A DNA stretch of 64,000 nucleotides from Flavobacterium pectinovorum (GTDB taxonomy: Bacteria; Bacteroidota; Bacteroidia; Flavobacteriales; Flavobacteriaceae): NCBI RefSeq assembly GCF_900142715.1, contig NZ_FRBX01000007.1:303402-367401 (forward strand). The letters are read 5' to 3'. Under the pieces are notes generated by a model that did not search any database, was not told the origin of the DNA, and worked only from the letters and a program-made list of their open reading frames with translations. Positions 53,375-62,224 of the stretch are shown piece after piece (the first letter of the stretch is position 1; each line of letters begins with the position of its first letter). The position numbers and the translations under genes were made by a program.

Positions 53375-53526
53375 ACCATTAAGAAATTAAGAAAGTTAAG
53401 CTTTGGGTTTATTGTAACTTAAAATTTTACCATTAAGATATTAAGAAAATAAAGACTAGCTTAATAAACTTAATTTATCATTAAGGAATAACCTATGAGC
53501 TTAATGAAACTTAATGTCTTAATGGT
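53375..53526. repeat. accattaagatattaag repeat cluster
   Basis: ACCATTAAGATATTAAG (53429-53445) and CTTAATGTCTTAATGGT (53510-53526) are inverted copies matching at 16 of 17 bases; a related copy starts at 53375. Similar words (TTAATTTCTTAATGGT) occur near 48249. It lies between the converging uxaA and lacI genes. Confidence 0.55.
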
Positions 53527-53556
53527 GAAAATAATAAATAGGCAATAGTCTATATG

Positions 53557-54585
53557 TTATGAAGTTGTTCTGGAAGAAGATTTACGAATGTGTAATTCTG
53601 GTGCTAAAACTACCTTTTTTTCAATTTTAATAGTCTCGGTTTTGTCTACTTGTTCAAGGAAAACGCGTGCTGACATTTTTCCCATTTCAAGTGGTGACTG
53701 ATCTACAGATGTAATTGATAATTCCATAAATTTAGTAAAAGGTTCATTACTGAAACCTGCTACACAAAACTCTTTTGGGATACTGATATTTCTCTCTTTT
53801 AATTCCTGAATAGCTCCTAAAGCCGCAAAATCACTCGAAGAAAATATAGCGTCTGGTCTTGTTTGAAGTTGTAGTAAAGTATCAACGGCTTCTTTTCCTG
53901 CATCAACACTACTTTTTACGGGTATAACAAGTTCTTCCTTAAAAATCATTCCATTATCCAATAAAGCTTGTTTGTACCCTAAAAACCTGTTTTTGAAAAT
54001 TTCAAGTGACTGATCTCCTGATAAATGAGCAATGCATCTGCAACCTTCATTAATAAGATGCTTGGTTGCCATATAACCGCCTTTAAAGTCATTAATGGTT
54101 ACAGAACTTACTCCGTCAATATGTTTGCTTCTATCAAAAAAGATCAACGGAACATTTTTTTCTAATACATTATGAAAAGCACCATCATTTTCGGTCGTAA
54201 CCGCAGTTACAGACATTAGTATTCCATCAACCTGAGCGTCTATTAAGGTATAAAGGTTTTCGTTTTCTCTTTTTGAATCTTCATGAGTTTGGCATATAAT
54301 TACCTGATAACCATGAGGATGCAGCTCTTCTTCAATACCACGAATTACCGAAGCAAAAAAGTTACTATCTATACGAGGAACAATTACACCAATGTTATTG
54401 CTGCGACCACTTTTTAAAGCCAGCGCCAATTTGTTCTGCTTATAGTTCATTGAGGCTGCGGTTTTTATAACCAGTTCGCGCGTACTCTCTTTTATCTTAG
54501 GGTTGTTGTTTAACGCTCTTGAAACCGTAGCTGCAGTGATATTTAGCTTTTTTGCAATATCATAGATGGTTATTTTTTCGCTCAT
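53557..54585 (-). CDS. LacI-family regulator of the pectin/hexuronate locus
   Basis: The 342-residue repressor has the LacI helix-turn-helix and hinge at its N-terminus (ITIYDIAKKLNITAATVSRA, LNNNPKIKESTRELV) and a periplasmic-binding-protein-like sensor (NIGVIVPRIDSNFFASVIRG, DGILMSVTAVTTENDG, DAIFSSSDFAALGAIQELKE). It lies between the catabolic and polysaccharide-import parts of the locus. Four matching ATCGATTAC palindromes sit at its own and three other promoters, so it very likely represses all of them until a uronate intermediate, possibly galacturonate or 2-keto-3-deoxygluconate, binds. The inducer is inference. Confidence 0.9.
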   Translation of the reverse strand: MSEKITIYDIAKKLNITAATVSRALNNNPKIKESTRELVIKTAASMNYKQNKLALALKSGRSNNIGVIVPRIDSNFFASVIRGIEEELHPHGYQVIICQTHEDSKRENENLYTLIDAQVDGILMSVTAVTTENDGAFHNVLEKNVPLIFFDRSKHIDGVSSVTINDFKGGYMATKHLINEGCRCIAHLSGDQSLEIFKNRFLGYKQALLDNGMIFKEELVIPVKSSVDAGKEAVDTLLQLQTRPDAIFSSSDFAALGAIQELKERNISIPKEFCVAGFSNEPFTKFMELSITSVDQSPLEMGKMSARVFLEQVDKTETIKIEKKVVLAPELHIRKSSSRTTS

Positions 54586-54614
54586 TCAAAAATAGTTTTT
54601 GATTAATTTACAGA

Positions 54615-54664
54615 CAAAAATACATTTTTTTTAGATATTTTAATATAAATTGTTATCGATTACC
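54615..54664 (-). promoter_or_regulatory. lacI promoter and upstream operator-like site
   Basis: The minus-strand -7 box TATTTTTG (54622-54615) lies 30 bp before the ATG. The operator-like TGTTATCGATTACC (54651-54664) has two changes from the perfect palindrome and lies upstream of the promoter, unlike the three sites that cover start points. Weak autoregulation or looping with the site at 54815 is possible. Confidence 0.5.
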
Positions 54665-54782
54665 ATAATTTATATCTAAAACGTTTTCTATTCTACAATG
54701 ATAATAAATTATGTCTTTTTTTACGCAATGTGTAAATAAAATTAGTAATAAAAATTAAATATATAATTTTTTTCTAAATAAA

Positions 54783-54828
54783 TTTGGTGCATCCATTGTA
54801 ATTTTCTATTTTCGTGTAATCGATTACA
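54783..54828 (+). promoter_or_regulatory. GH28-susCD operon promoter with perfect LacI-type operator
   Basis: TTTG (54783-54786), a 20-bp spacer and TATTTTCG (54807-54814, one change from TAnnTTTG) precede the perfect palindrome TGTAATCGATTACA (54815-54828), which starts on the next base as at the other two promoters. The GH28 ATG is 46 bp further on. Confidence 0.75.
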
Positions 54829-54873
54829 TGAATATTGTGTTTTAATTGAATAGAATAATAAATTACCGCGTAA

Positions 54874-56316
54874 ATGACTACAAATAAGCTTATAACGTTT
54901 AAATCGATTGCCTTTTTCATTGTAATTATTTCATTGGTTTTATCCTGTGGCAAGCAAGTTTCTACTATTTCAGAGGCAAATCCATGGAAAAAAATGGATT
55001 TAATTGTAAAAAGTATTCCTGAAACTCACTTTTCAGACAAAACGTATAACATAAATGATTTTGGTGCTATTGCAGATGGAAAGACTTTAAATACAGCTGC
55101 TTTTGCAAAAGCAATCAAAGCTTGTACTGAAAATGGCGGCGGGAAAGTAATGGTGCCAAATGGAAAGTATTTAACCGGAGCAATACATTTAGAAAGCAAT
55201 GTGAATTTACATTTAGATGATCAGGCCGAAATTCTTTTTAGTACAAATCCAAAAGATTATCCAATAGTTCACACTTCTTGGGAAGGAACAGAATTAATGA
55301 ATTATTCTCCTCTTATATATGCAAAAAATAAAACCAATGTTGCCATAACCGGAAAAGGAACTCTAAATGGTCAGGCCGATAGTACCAATTGGTGGATTTG
55401 GTCTGGCGGAAAAAGTTATGGCTGGCAAAAAGGAATTCCGTCACAAAATGATCCCACAAACCGCGAGGTTTTAGTAGATATGGCAGAAAAAAATGTTCCT
55501 GTTGCAGAAAGAATTTTTGGAGAAGGACGTTATTTACGCCCTAATTTTATCGAATTCTTTGAATGTAATACGGTTCTTGTAAAAGATATTACCGTAATAA
55601 ATGCTCCTTTCTGGATTCTTCATCCTTTAAAATCAAACAATATTATTATTGATGGCGTAACGGTAAACAGCCATGGACCAAATAATGATGGTTGTGATCC
55701 TGAATATTCTCAAAACATCATTGTCAAAAACTGCACTTTTAATACCGGCGATGACTGTATTGCCATCAAAGCAGGAAGAGATGCCGATGGAAGAAGAGTT
55801 GCAATACCAAGTAAAAATATCATTGTTCAAAACTGTAAAATGATTGATGGTCACGGTGGCGTTGTAATAGGTAGTGAAATTTCTGCCGGTGTAAATAATG
55901 TTTTTGTTGAAAACTGCGTAATGGACAGTCCGAATCTGGACAGGGCAATCCGCATTAAAACCAATTCAAAAAGAGGAGGGGTTATTGAAGATGTGTATGT
56001 TCGAAATCTTGAGATTGGAACCGTAAAGGAATGCGTTTTAAAATTAAACATGTTTTATAATGTATATGGCTCGCAGACTGGAAACTTTATACCAGTTATC
56101 AGAAATATATCTCTTGAAAATATTAATGTAAAAAATGGTGGTAAATATAGTGTTAGGGCAGAAGGTTATGCAGAATCACCGGTGGAAAATATTACATTAA
56201 AAAATGTTGTAATTAAAAAAGTAGATTCGATTTATCTATTAAAAAATGTAAAAAACATCAATTTTATTAATACCTATATCAATGACAAAAAAGTAGAATC
56301 AAGTAAAAACTTTTAA
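54874..56316 (+). CDS. GH28 polygalacturonase lipoprotein
   Basis: The 480-residue enzyme has a lipoprotein signal (SLVLSC, Cys25) and a parallel beta-helix. The four GH28 motifs are intact: NNDGCD (270-275), GDDC (292-295, paired catalytic aspartates), GHGG with His327, and RIK (360-362). The N-terminal FSDKTYNINDFGAIADGK is typical of exo-acting Bacteroidota members. It hydrolyses galacturonic acid linkages in pectin at the cell surface or periplasm. It opens the operon with susC 34 bp downstream, under the perfect LacI-type operator. Confidence 0.93.
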   Translation: MTTNKLITFKSIAFFIVIISLVLSCGKQVSTISEANPWKKMDLIVKSIPETHFSDKTYNINDFGAIADGKTLNTAAFAKAIKACTENGGGKVMVPNGKYLTGAIHLESNVNLHLDDQAEILFSTNPKDYPIVHTSWEGTELMNYSPLIYAKNKTNVAITGKGTLNGQADSTNWWIWSGGKSYGWQKGIPSQNDPTNREVLVDMAEKNVPVAERIFGEGRYLRPNFIEFFECNTVLVKDITVINAPFWILHPLKSNNIIIDGVTVNSHGPNNDGCDPEYSQNIIVKNCTFNTGDDCIAIKAGRDADGRRVAIPSKNIIVQNCKMIDGHGGVVIGSEISAGVNNVFVENCVMDSPNLDRAIRIKTNSKRGGVIEDVYVRNLEIGTVKECVLKLNMFYNVYGSQTGNFIPVIRNISLENINVKNGGKYSVRAEGYAESPVENITLKNVVIKKVDSIYLLKNVKNINFINTYINDKKVESSKNF

Positions 56317-56350
56317 AGAAAACTAACAATTTTAACCAATAAACCAAACT

Positions 56351-59300
56351 ATGAAGATTAAACAAATTTTAAAGAAAAACTTAAAATGCAATCTTGTATT
56401 TTTATTTTTCCTGAATTTTCTGTTGAGCTCTACTATGAACGCTCAATCGACTGTAATTGAAGGGAAAATTACAGATGCATCAGGATTATCCTTACCAGGG
56501 GTAAATATTCAGGAAAAAGGAACTAAAAACGGAACTTCAACAGATTTTGAAGGAAGTTTTAAAATGAACGTTACTAATAATAAAGCCACTCTCGTTATTA
56601 GTTATTTAGGCTTTCAAACGCAGGAAGTTAGTATTGCGGGAAAAAGCAAAGTAAATGTAAGTCTTTCAGAGCAATCTAATGCACTTACCGAAGTTGTTGT
56701 TGTAGGATACGGATCTGTAAAAAAGACCGACCTTACAGGTTCTGTAAGTACGATAAGTGCAGCAACTATTACAGAAAGAAATACAATAAACCCTTTAGAA
56801 GCAATTCAGGGAAGTACTCCAGGGGTTCAAATTTCATCTAGTTCAGGACGTGCCGGCGACGGATTTAAAGTTGTAATTAGAGGAAATAATTCATTAGTAT
56901 CTGATTCAAGTAATCCAAAAGTGGTTGGTTCAACTCCTTTATATGTTGTGGATGGTGTGCCAATGGACGGAATTGACTTTTTAAATCCACAGGATATCGC
57001 CAGAATGGATGTTTTGAAAGATGCGTCTTCGGCTGCAATTTATGGTTCAAGAGGATCTAATGGGGTTATCATCGTAACAACGAAAAGCGGTACAAGTGCC
57101 AAAGCTGGTATTAGTGTTACTTTTGATACTTCATACGGAACTAAAACGGCTGCAAGATTACCAGAAATGATGTCTGGAGCAGAATGGTGGAAATTTCACC
57201 AAACAGCTTATATGAGCGCAACACCTGCAACTCAAACTCCGGCACAATTGGCGGCTTTAGCAGGAAATCAAAGTCCATTATTAGTTTCAAGAGCAAATAG
57301 TGGTTATAATTTTGACTGGTATGATGCGGTACTTAAATCAGGAATGACCGAGAATAATTATTTAAACATTTCAGGACGTTCAGAGTCTGGTTTAAGTTAT
57401 AATTTAGGTTTTGGTATTCAGTCAGATAAAGGACTTATCGATAATGATTCAACAGATAAATATTCTTTTAAACTTGGCTTAAATCATAAAATCAACGATA
57501 AATTTTCTACAGGAGCAAATATTACAATAGCTCGTATCGATTCACAATTAGGTAGTGATTTGGCTATGCAGGATGCTTTTAGATTAAGTCCGCTTATGTC
57601 TCCTTGGGCTATTGATGCTGCAGGAAATGAATTAGTAGGAACACAGTTTTTTCTACCTGGAAAGTTAACTTATCCTGACGGATCATGGGCTATCAATAAA
57701 ACGAGTACAGTAAACCCATTAGTAGAAATTGCAAATTCATCTCAGGAAGAAAATACATGGCAGACTGTAGGAAATGTTTATTTTCAATATCAGCCAATTA
57801 AGTGGTTTTCATTCAAAACAACATTTGCTGCGGGAATTATGGATACCGAAAAAGGTGCTGCTTATGGAGCTCAATCTAATGCAGGTGTTACTTTAAATGG
57901 TAAGAATTCATCTTCTCTTGAAAATTTAAATAACTTTAATTACACTTGGGATAATCAAATTGATTTGAAACATACTTTTAATCAAGTACACGATTTTAGT
58001 TTGCTATTATTACAAAGTTTGTATTCTAATGTAGATAAAAGTTCTTACTTATATTCTAATACACAGCCTTTTGATACAGGAACAGATAATATTGGTTCTG
58101 GAGTTCAGTCAAGTTATGTGGTAAGATCGGCTTATGCTAAAAACTCACTAAGCTCATATGCAGTACGTTTAAACTATACTTTTAGAGATAAATATTTATT
58201 AACAGCATCAAATAGATGGGATGGTTCATCTGTATTGGCAGAAGGAGCAAAATGGGAAAGTTTTCCATCAGTTGCTTTAGGATGGAAAATTAGTAAAGAA
58301 CCATTTTTAGAAAACAATGCTACAATCTCAGACTTAAAATTGAGAGCGAGTTTAGGTTATACAGGAAACGATAACGTTGCGCCATATACCTCACAAGCTT
58401 TATTAAATCAGCAAACATTTTATGCTAGTGGTAATACTGTAGTTCCGGGCTGGCAATCAGAAACTCTTGCAAATCCTTTATTAGGCTGGGAAAAAACAAG
58501 AGAGGTTAACTTAGGTCTTGATTTTGGTTTCTTAAGAAACAGAATAACAGGTAGTGTAGATGTTTACGACAGATTATCTGACGATTTGATTTACAAACAG
58601 CAATTACCGGCAGAATCTGGTTGGAAAAACACCTATTCAAACGTTGGATCTGTTAGTAATAAAGGTATAGAAGTACTGTTAACAACTAAGAATATTAAAA
58701 CAAATATGGTTAGTTGGGAAACTACTTTTACATTTACTAAAAACGTAAACAAATTAGAGTCAATTTACAATCAGGATAAAGTAAGTGATATTGGAAATAA
58801 TTTGATTTTAGGATCACCTCTAAATCCTAATTACAATTATGTTTATGATGGTGTATGGCAGGAAAGTGAAGCTGCTCAGGCTACTTCTTACGGAATGGCT
58901 CCTGGTCAGGCAAGACCAAAAGATTTAAACGGAGACGGTAAATTTAATCAGGATGACAGAACGGTAATTGGTAATCCAAATCCGGAATGGCAGGGAAGTT
59001 TCTATTCTCGTTTAAATGTAGGTCAGTTTGATTTCAATTTCTCAGTAATTACAAGTCAGGGACAAACGGTACTAAGTACTTTTCACCAAAATTTTGCTGA
59101 CGTAAGTGATAGAGGTCGTCAAAAAATTAAAATGGATTATTTTATACCAACAAACGGTACAGGTATAGAAGCAAATGCTAATAATGAAAACCCTAGACCA
59201 GGTCCTGTTGCGACTGGTGCAGGTGCTTACTGGACATCATTATTTGGATATTACAGAGATGCATCTTATGTTAAAATTAAAAATATATCTCTAGGTTACA

Positions 59301-59482
59301 CTTTCAATTCAGATTTACTTAAAAAATTAAAGATGAGTAATTTTAGAATTTATGTAAATGTTTTAGACCCATTTGTATTCACAGATTTTGATGGATATGA
59401 TCCAGAGTGGGCTGGTTCACCTTTTGGTGTAAATCGTCCGGCATCTGTTACTACACAATTGGGACTAAGTGTTAAATTTTAA
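56351..59482 (+). CDS. SusC/RagA-type TonB-dependent receptor
   Basis: The 1043-residue outer-membrane transporter has a signal peptide, a CarboxypepD_reg-like domain (VIEGKITDASGLSLPGVNIQ; GTSTDFEGSFKM), the SusC-specific plug start (ALTEVVVVGYGSVKKTDLTG), VDGVPMDGIDFLNPQDIARM with VLKDASSAAIYGSRGSNGVI, and a barrel that ends in SVTTQLGLSVKF. It imports pectin oligosaccharides with the SusD lipoprotein encoded 11 bp downstream. The preceding GH28 gene and LacI-type operator tie it to galacturonan-rich pectin. Confidence 0.95.
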   Translation: MKIKQILKKNLKCNLVFLFFLNFLLSSTMNAQSTVIEGKITDASGLSLPGVNIQEKGTKNGTSTDFEGSFKMNVTNNKATLVISYLGFQTQEVSIAGKSKVNVSLSEQSNALTEVVVVGYGSVKKTDLTGSVSTISAATITERNTINPLEAIQGSTPGVQISSSSGRAGDGFKVVIRGNNSLVSDSSNPKVVGSTPLYVVDGVPMDGIDFLNPQDIARMDVLKDASSAAIYGSRGSNGVIIVTTKSGTSAKAGISVTFDTSYGTKTAARLPEMMSGAEWWKFHQTAYMSATPATQTPAQLAALAGNQSPLLVSRANSGYNFDWYDAVLKSGMTENNYLNISGRSESGLSYNLGFGIQSDKGLIDNDSTDKYSFKLGLNHKINDKFSTGANITIARIDSQLGSDLAMQDAFRLSPLMSPWAIDAAGNELVGTQFFLPGKLTYPDGSWAINKTSTVNPLVEIANSSQEENTWQTVGNVYFQYQPIKWFSFKTTFAAGIMDTEKGAAYGAQSNAGVTLNGKNSSSLENLNNFNYTWDNQIDLKHTFNQVHDFSLLLLQSLYSNVDKSSYLYSNTQPFDTGTDNIGSGVQSSYVVRSAYAKNSLSSYAVRLNYTFRDKYLLTASNRWDGSSVLAEGAKWESFPSVALGWKISKEPFLENNATISDLKLRASLGYTGNDNVAPYTSQALLNQQTFYASGNTVVPGWQSETLANPLLGWEKTREVNLGLDFGFLRNRITGSVDVYDRLSDDLIYKQQLPAESGWKNTYSNVGSVSNKGIEVLLTTKNIKTNMVSWETTFTFTKNVNKLESIYNQDKVSDIGNNLILGSPLNPNYNYVYDGVWQESEAAQATSYGMAPGQARPKDLNGDGKFNQDDRTVIGNPNPEWQGSFYSRLNVGQFDFNFSVITSQGQTVLSTFHQNFADVSDRGRQKIKMDYFIPTNGTGIEANANNENPRPGPVATGAGAYWTSLFGYYRDASYVKIKNISLGYTFNSDLLKKLKMSNFRIYVNVLDPFVFTDFDGYDPEWAGSPFGVNRPASVTTQLGLSVKF

Positions 59483-59493
59483 TAAGATATAAA

Positions 59494-61176
59494 ATGAAAA
59501 AAATAATATTAATTTTAGGAATAATTGTTACTGTTTTTGCTTCATGCAGTGATTATATTGAAGAAAACAGTGAATCTTTTGTACCTGCTGATGAGACTTA
59601 TAAAACATCCTCAGGTTTTCAATTGCTGGTAAATTCAAACTATGCGTGGCTTAAAGGAATTTATGGAGGCAATCCGTGGTTATTTGAATCAGGAACTGAC
59701 ATGTATGCTGAAGGAAGAACTCCTGAACCAGCGGGTTTAAGTCAATATACTTTATTAATTCCTTCATCGAGTAATGTGGATGAATTATATAATTCTTGTT
59801 ATCAATTAATTCAGTCTGTAAATAAAACAGTATATTATTCTACAGTAACTGAGCAAACATCAAATTTAAATACTCTCTCTCTTGTTGGAGAGGCTAGATT
59901 TTTGAGAGCCAATGCTTATTTTTTATTGGTTCAGTCATACGGAGGTGTTTCAATTGCTAATGAACATGTTACCGTTCCAATATTGTCATTTGAAAGAAAT
60001 ACAGCTGAGGAAGTTTATACTCAAATCATTACAGATCTGGATGCTGCATTGGCAAGTGTAGGTACAGGAACTTACAGTACAACTGGCAGAGTAAATAAAA
60101 GAGCTGTAAACGATTTATTAGCAAAAGTATACCTAACAAGAGGATACGAAACTTTTGGTAAAGCTGATGATTTTGCTAAAGCTGCAGCTTATGCTGATGC
60201 TGCAATTGCAGGACAAGCGCTAAATCTGGCTTTTGACCAATTGTTTAAACCAGGAAATGACTTGAATGCAGAAACTATTTTCTCTGTTCAATACGATAAA
60301 AATTCAACTAGTACAGATCCTACAAAATTAGGAAATAATCAGTTTTATTATTTTAGTTCTTATTTGGGAGGTGCTGAGACCGGAGCTCCGTTAAGAAGTT
60401 ATAATTTATGTCCAACAGATTATGCTTTAGGATTATATGAAAAAGGAGATAAAAGATGGGAAGCTACTTTTATGACAGAAATTCTTGAAGAAACTACAAC
60501 AGGCTCTGACGGTAAACCAAAAACAACTCTTTATTATCCTTACTACAGAAGTACAAATCCAACCGCTTTAAAAGTGAGACATTTTTATGAGCCAAAATGG
60601 TTTACTCCTGCAGACAAATTAGCTTGGGATACTGCAAATGCTTCAAGAAAAGCATCGACTTTTGTTTATCATCCTTGGGGAGAATATTCTGCAGCACACA
60701 CTTTAATTAAAAATTTAGATTGTTATACTATTCCTGTTAAGAAATTTGACGATCCGGATCCAACTACACCATCAAGTACAGGTCCTGTAAGTACAAGAGA
60801 TATTATTGTTTCAAGACTTGGAGAAACCTATTTAATTGCTGCCGAAGCTTATTTAAAAGCAGGAGTTCTTTCTACAGGTTTAGACCGTTTAAATGAAGTG
60901 AGAAGAAGAGCCGGTGTTGCCAATGCTACAATCGGAGAATTCAATATCGATTATGTTTTAGATGAAAGAGGTAGAGAATTACTTGGAGAATACAAACGTT
61001 GGTTTGATTTGAAACGTACAGGAACTCTTGTTGCAAGAGCTTCTGCACACAATTATAAAATAAAAGAAGCAAATTTTGTTGGAGTTGGCGGAGCGCTTAA
61101 AATTTTAAGACCTATACCACAAACTGCATTAGATTTAAATCAAAATAAAGATTTCCCTCAAAATCCTGGTTATTAG
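59494..61176 (+). CDS. SusD/RagB-type glycan-binding lipoprotein
   Basis: The 560-residue protein has a lipobox (VFASC, Cys17) and the SusD fold: TPR-rich helices such as LVGEARFLRANAYFLLVQSY and RAVNDLLAKVYLTRGYETFG in the first half. The C-terminal RLGETYLIAAEAYLKAGVLS, LNEVRRRAG and DERGRELLGEYKRWFDLKRT with PIPQTALDLNQNKDFPQNPG are characteristic. It captures the oligosaccharide and acts as lid of the SusC channel. It sits between susC and the esterase/GH105 genes of the same operon. Confidence 0.95.
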   Translation: MKKIILILGIIVTVFASCSDYIEENSESFVPADETYKTSSGFQLLVNSNYAWLKGIYGGNPWLFESGTDMYAEGRTPEPAGLSQYTLLIPSSSNVDELYNSCYQLIQSVNKTVYYSTVTEQTSNLNTLSLVGEARFLRANAYFLLVQSYGGVSIANEHVTVPILSFERNTAEEVYTQIITDLDAALASVGTGTYSTTGRVNKRAVNDLLAKVYLTRGYETFGKADDFAKAAAYADAAIAGQALNLAFDQLFKPGNDLNAETIFSVQYDKNSTSTDPTKLGNNQFYYFSSYLGGAETGAPLRSYNLCPTDYALGLYEKGDKRWEATFMTEILEETTTGSDGKPKTTLYYPYYRSTNPTALKVRHFYEPKWFTPADKLAWDTANASRKASTFVYHPWGEYSAAHTLIKNLDCYTIPVKKFDDPDPTTPSSTGPVSTRDIIVSRLGETYLIAAEAYLKAGVLSTGLDRLNEVRRRAGVANATIGEFNIDYVLDERGRELLGEYKRWFDLKRTGTLVARASAHNYKIKEANFVGVGGALKILRPIPQTALDLNQNKDFPQNPGY

Positions 61177-61275
61177 TAATTGGTAATTTTTTGAGATTTT
61201 AGTTTTTTGAAGAAGTTAAAAGGGAGTTTGATATTATTTCAAACTCCTTTCTTAACTGCTAAATGGATTTTTCAG

Positions 61276-62211
61276 ATGAAAAAAATGCTTTTTATTATAT
61301 TATTGATTTCTAATACCATTTTTGCTCAAAGCAATTATAGTATTGATACTTCATATACCGTAAAAAGTACTTATAATAAATTAATCAAAAAATATCCTTT
61401 TATCACAATTCCGCAGGAAAAGAATAATACCGATGTGGCTGAAAGTAAAGAAGTTATTTATCAGCAGCGAAAAGATAGAACATTACATTTAGATGCTTTT
61501 TATTTTAAGAAGCAAAAATCAAATCCGGCAGTAATCATGATTCATGGTGGAGGCTGGAGATCAGGAAATAAAAATCAGATGCATGATTTGGCAAAAGAAA
61601 TAGCTTCAAAAGGCTATTCTTGTTTTGCTATAGAATACAGATTATCATTAGAAGCAAAATATCCGGAAGGAGTTTATGATGTAAAAAATGCGATTAAATT
61701 TATAAAAGATAATGCACGAAAATTTAATGTAGATCCAAACAAAATTGCGGTTTTAGGTTGCTCTTCGGGAGGACAAATGGCAGCTTTGATTGGTACAACA
61801 AATGAAAATTCGGGTTTTGAAGAAGCTTCTTTCAAAAGTAAATCTTCTTCAAAAGTAAATGCAATTATTGATGTAGATGGCGTTTTAGCTTTTAGGCATC
61901 CGCAATCTTCAGAAGGTGAAATGGCATCTTTTTGGCTGGGAGGTTCGTATGACGAAAAAACGGACAACTGGAAAAATGCTTCGGCTTTAAGCCATACAGA
62001 CAAAAATACTCCGCCTATACTTTTCATTAACAGCAGTTTTGAAAGATTTCATGCAGGCAGAGATGATATGATTGCTATTTTAAATCAGCACAAAATTTAT
62101 AGTGAAGTTAAAACAATTCAGGATTCACCACATTCATTTTGGTTTTTTGAACCTTGGTTCACAGAAACCATTACTTATACAACACAATTTTTAGACAAAA
62201 TATTTAAATAA
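61276..62211 (+). CDS. secreted alpha/beta-hydrolase, probable pectin esterase
   Basis: The 311-residue enzyme starts with a signal peptide (MKKMLFIILLISNTIFAQ) and has the esterase/lipase alpha/beta fold: MIHGGGWRSG (oxyanion hole), VLGCSSGGQMAAL (GxSxG nucleophile) and QDSPHSFWFFEPW with the catalytic histidine. It resembles the acetylesterases linked to pectin and rhamnogalacturonan loci. A longer in-frame start with an alternative codon at 61207 is rejected because it would place 23 residues before the signal peptide. It is in the susCD operon, 13 bp before the first GH105 gene. Confidence 0.82.
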   Translation: MKKMLFIILLISNTIFAQSNYSIDTSYTVKSTYNKLIKKYPFITIPQEKNNTDVAESKEVIYQQRKDRTLHLDAFYFKKQKSNPAVIMIHGGGWRSGNKNQMHDLAKEIASKGYSCFAIEYRLSLEAKYPEGVYDVKNAIKFIKDNARKFNVDPNKIAVLGCSSGGQMAALIGTTNENSGFEEASFKSKSSSKVNAIIDVDGVLAFRHPQSSEGEMASFWLGGSYDEKTDNWKNASALSHTDKNTPPILFINSSFERFHAGRDDMIAILNQHKIYSEVKTIQDSPHSFWFFEPWFTETITYTTQFLDKIFK

Positions 62212-62224
62212 CACTACAAATAAA

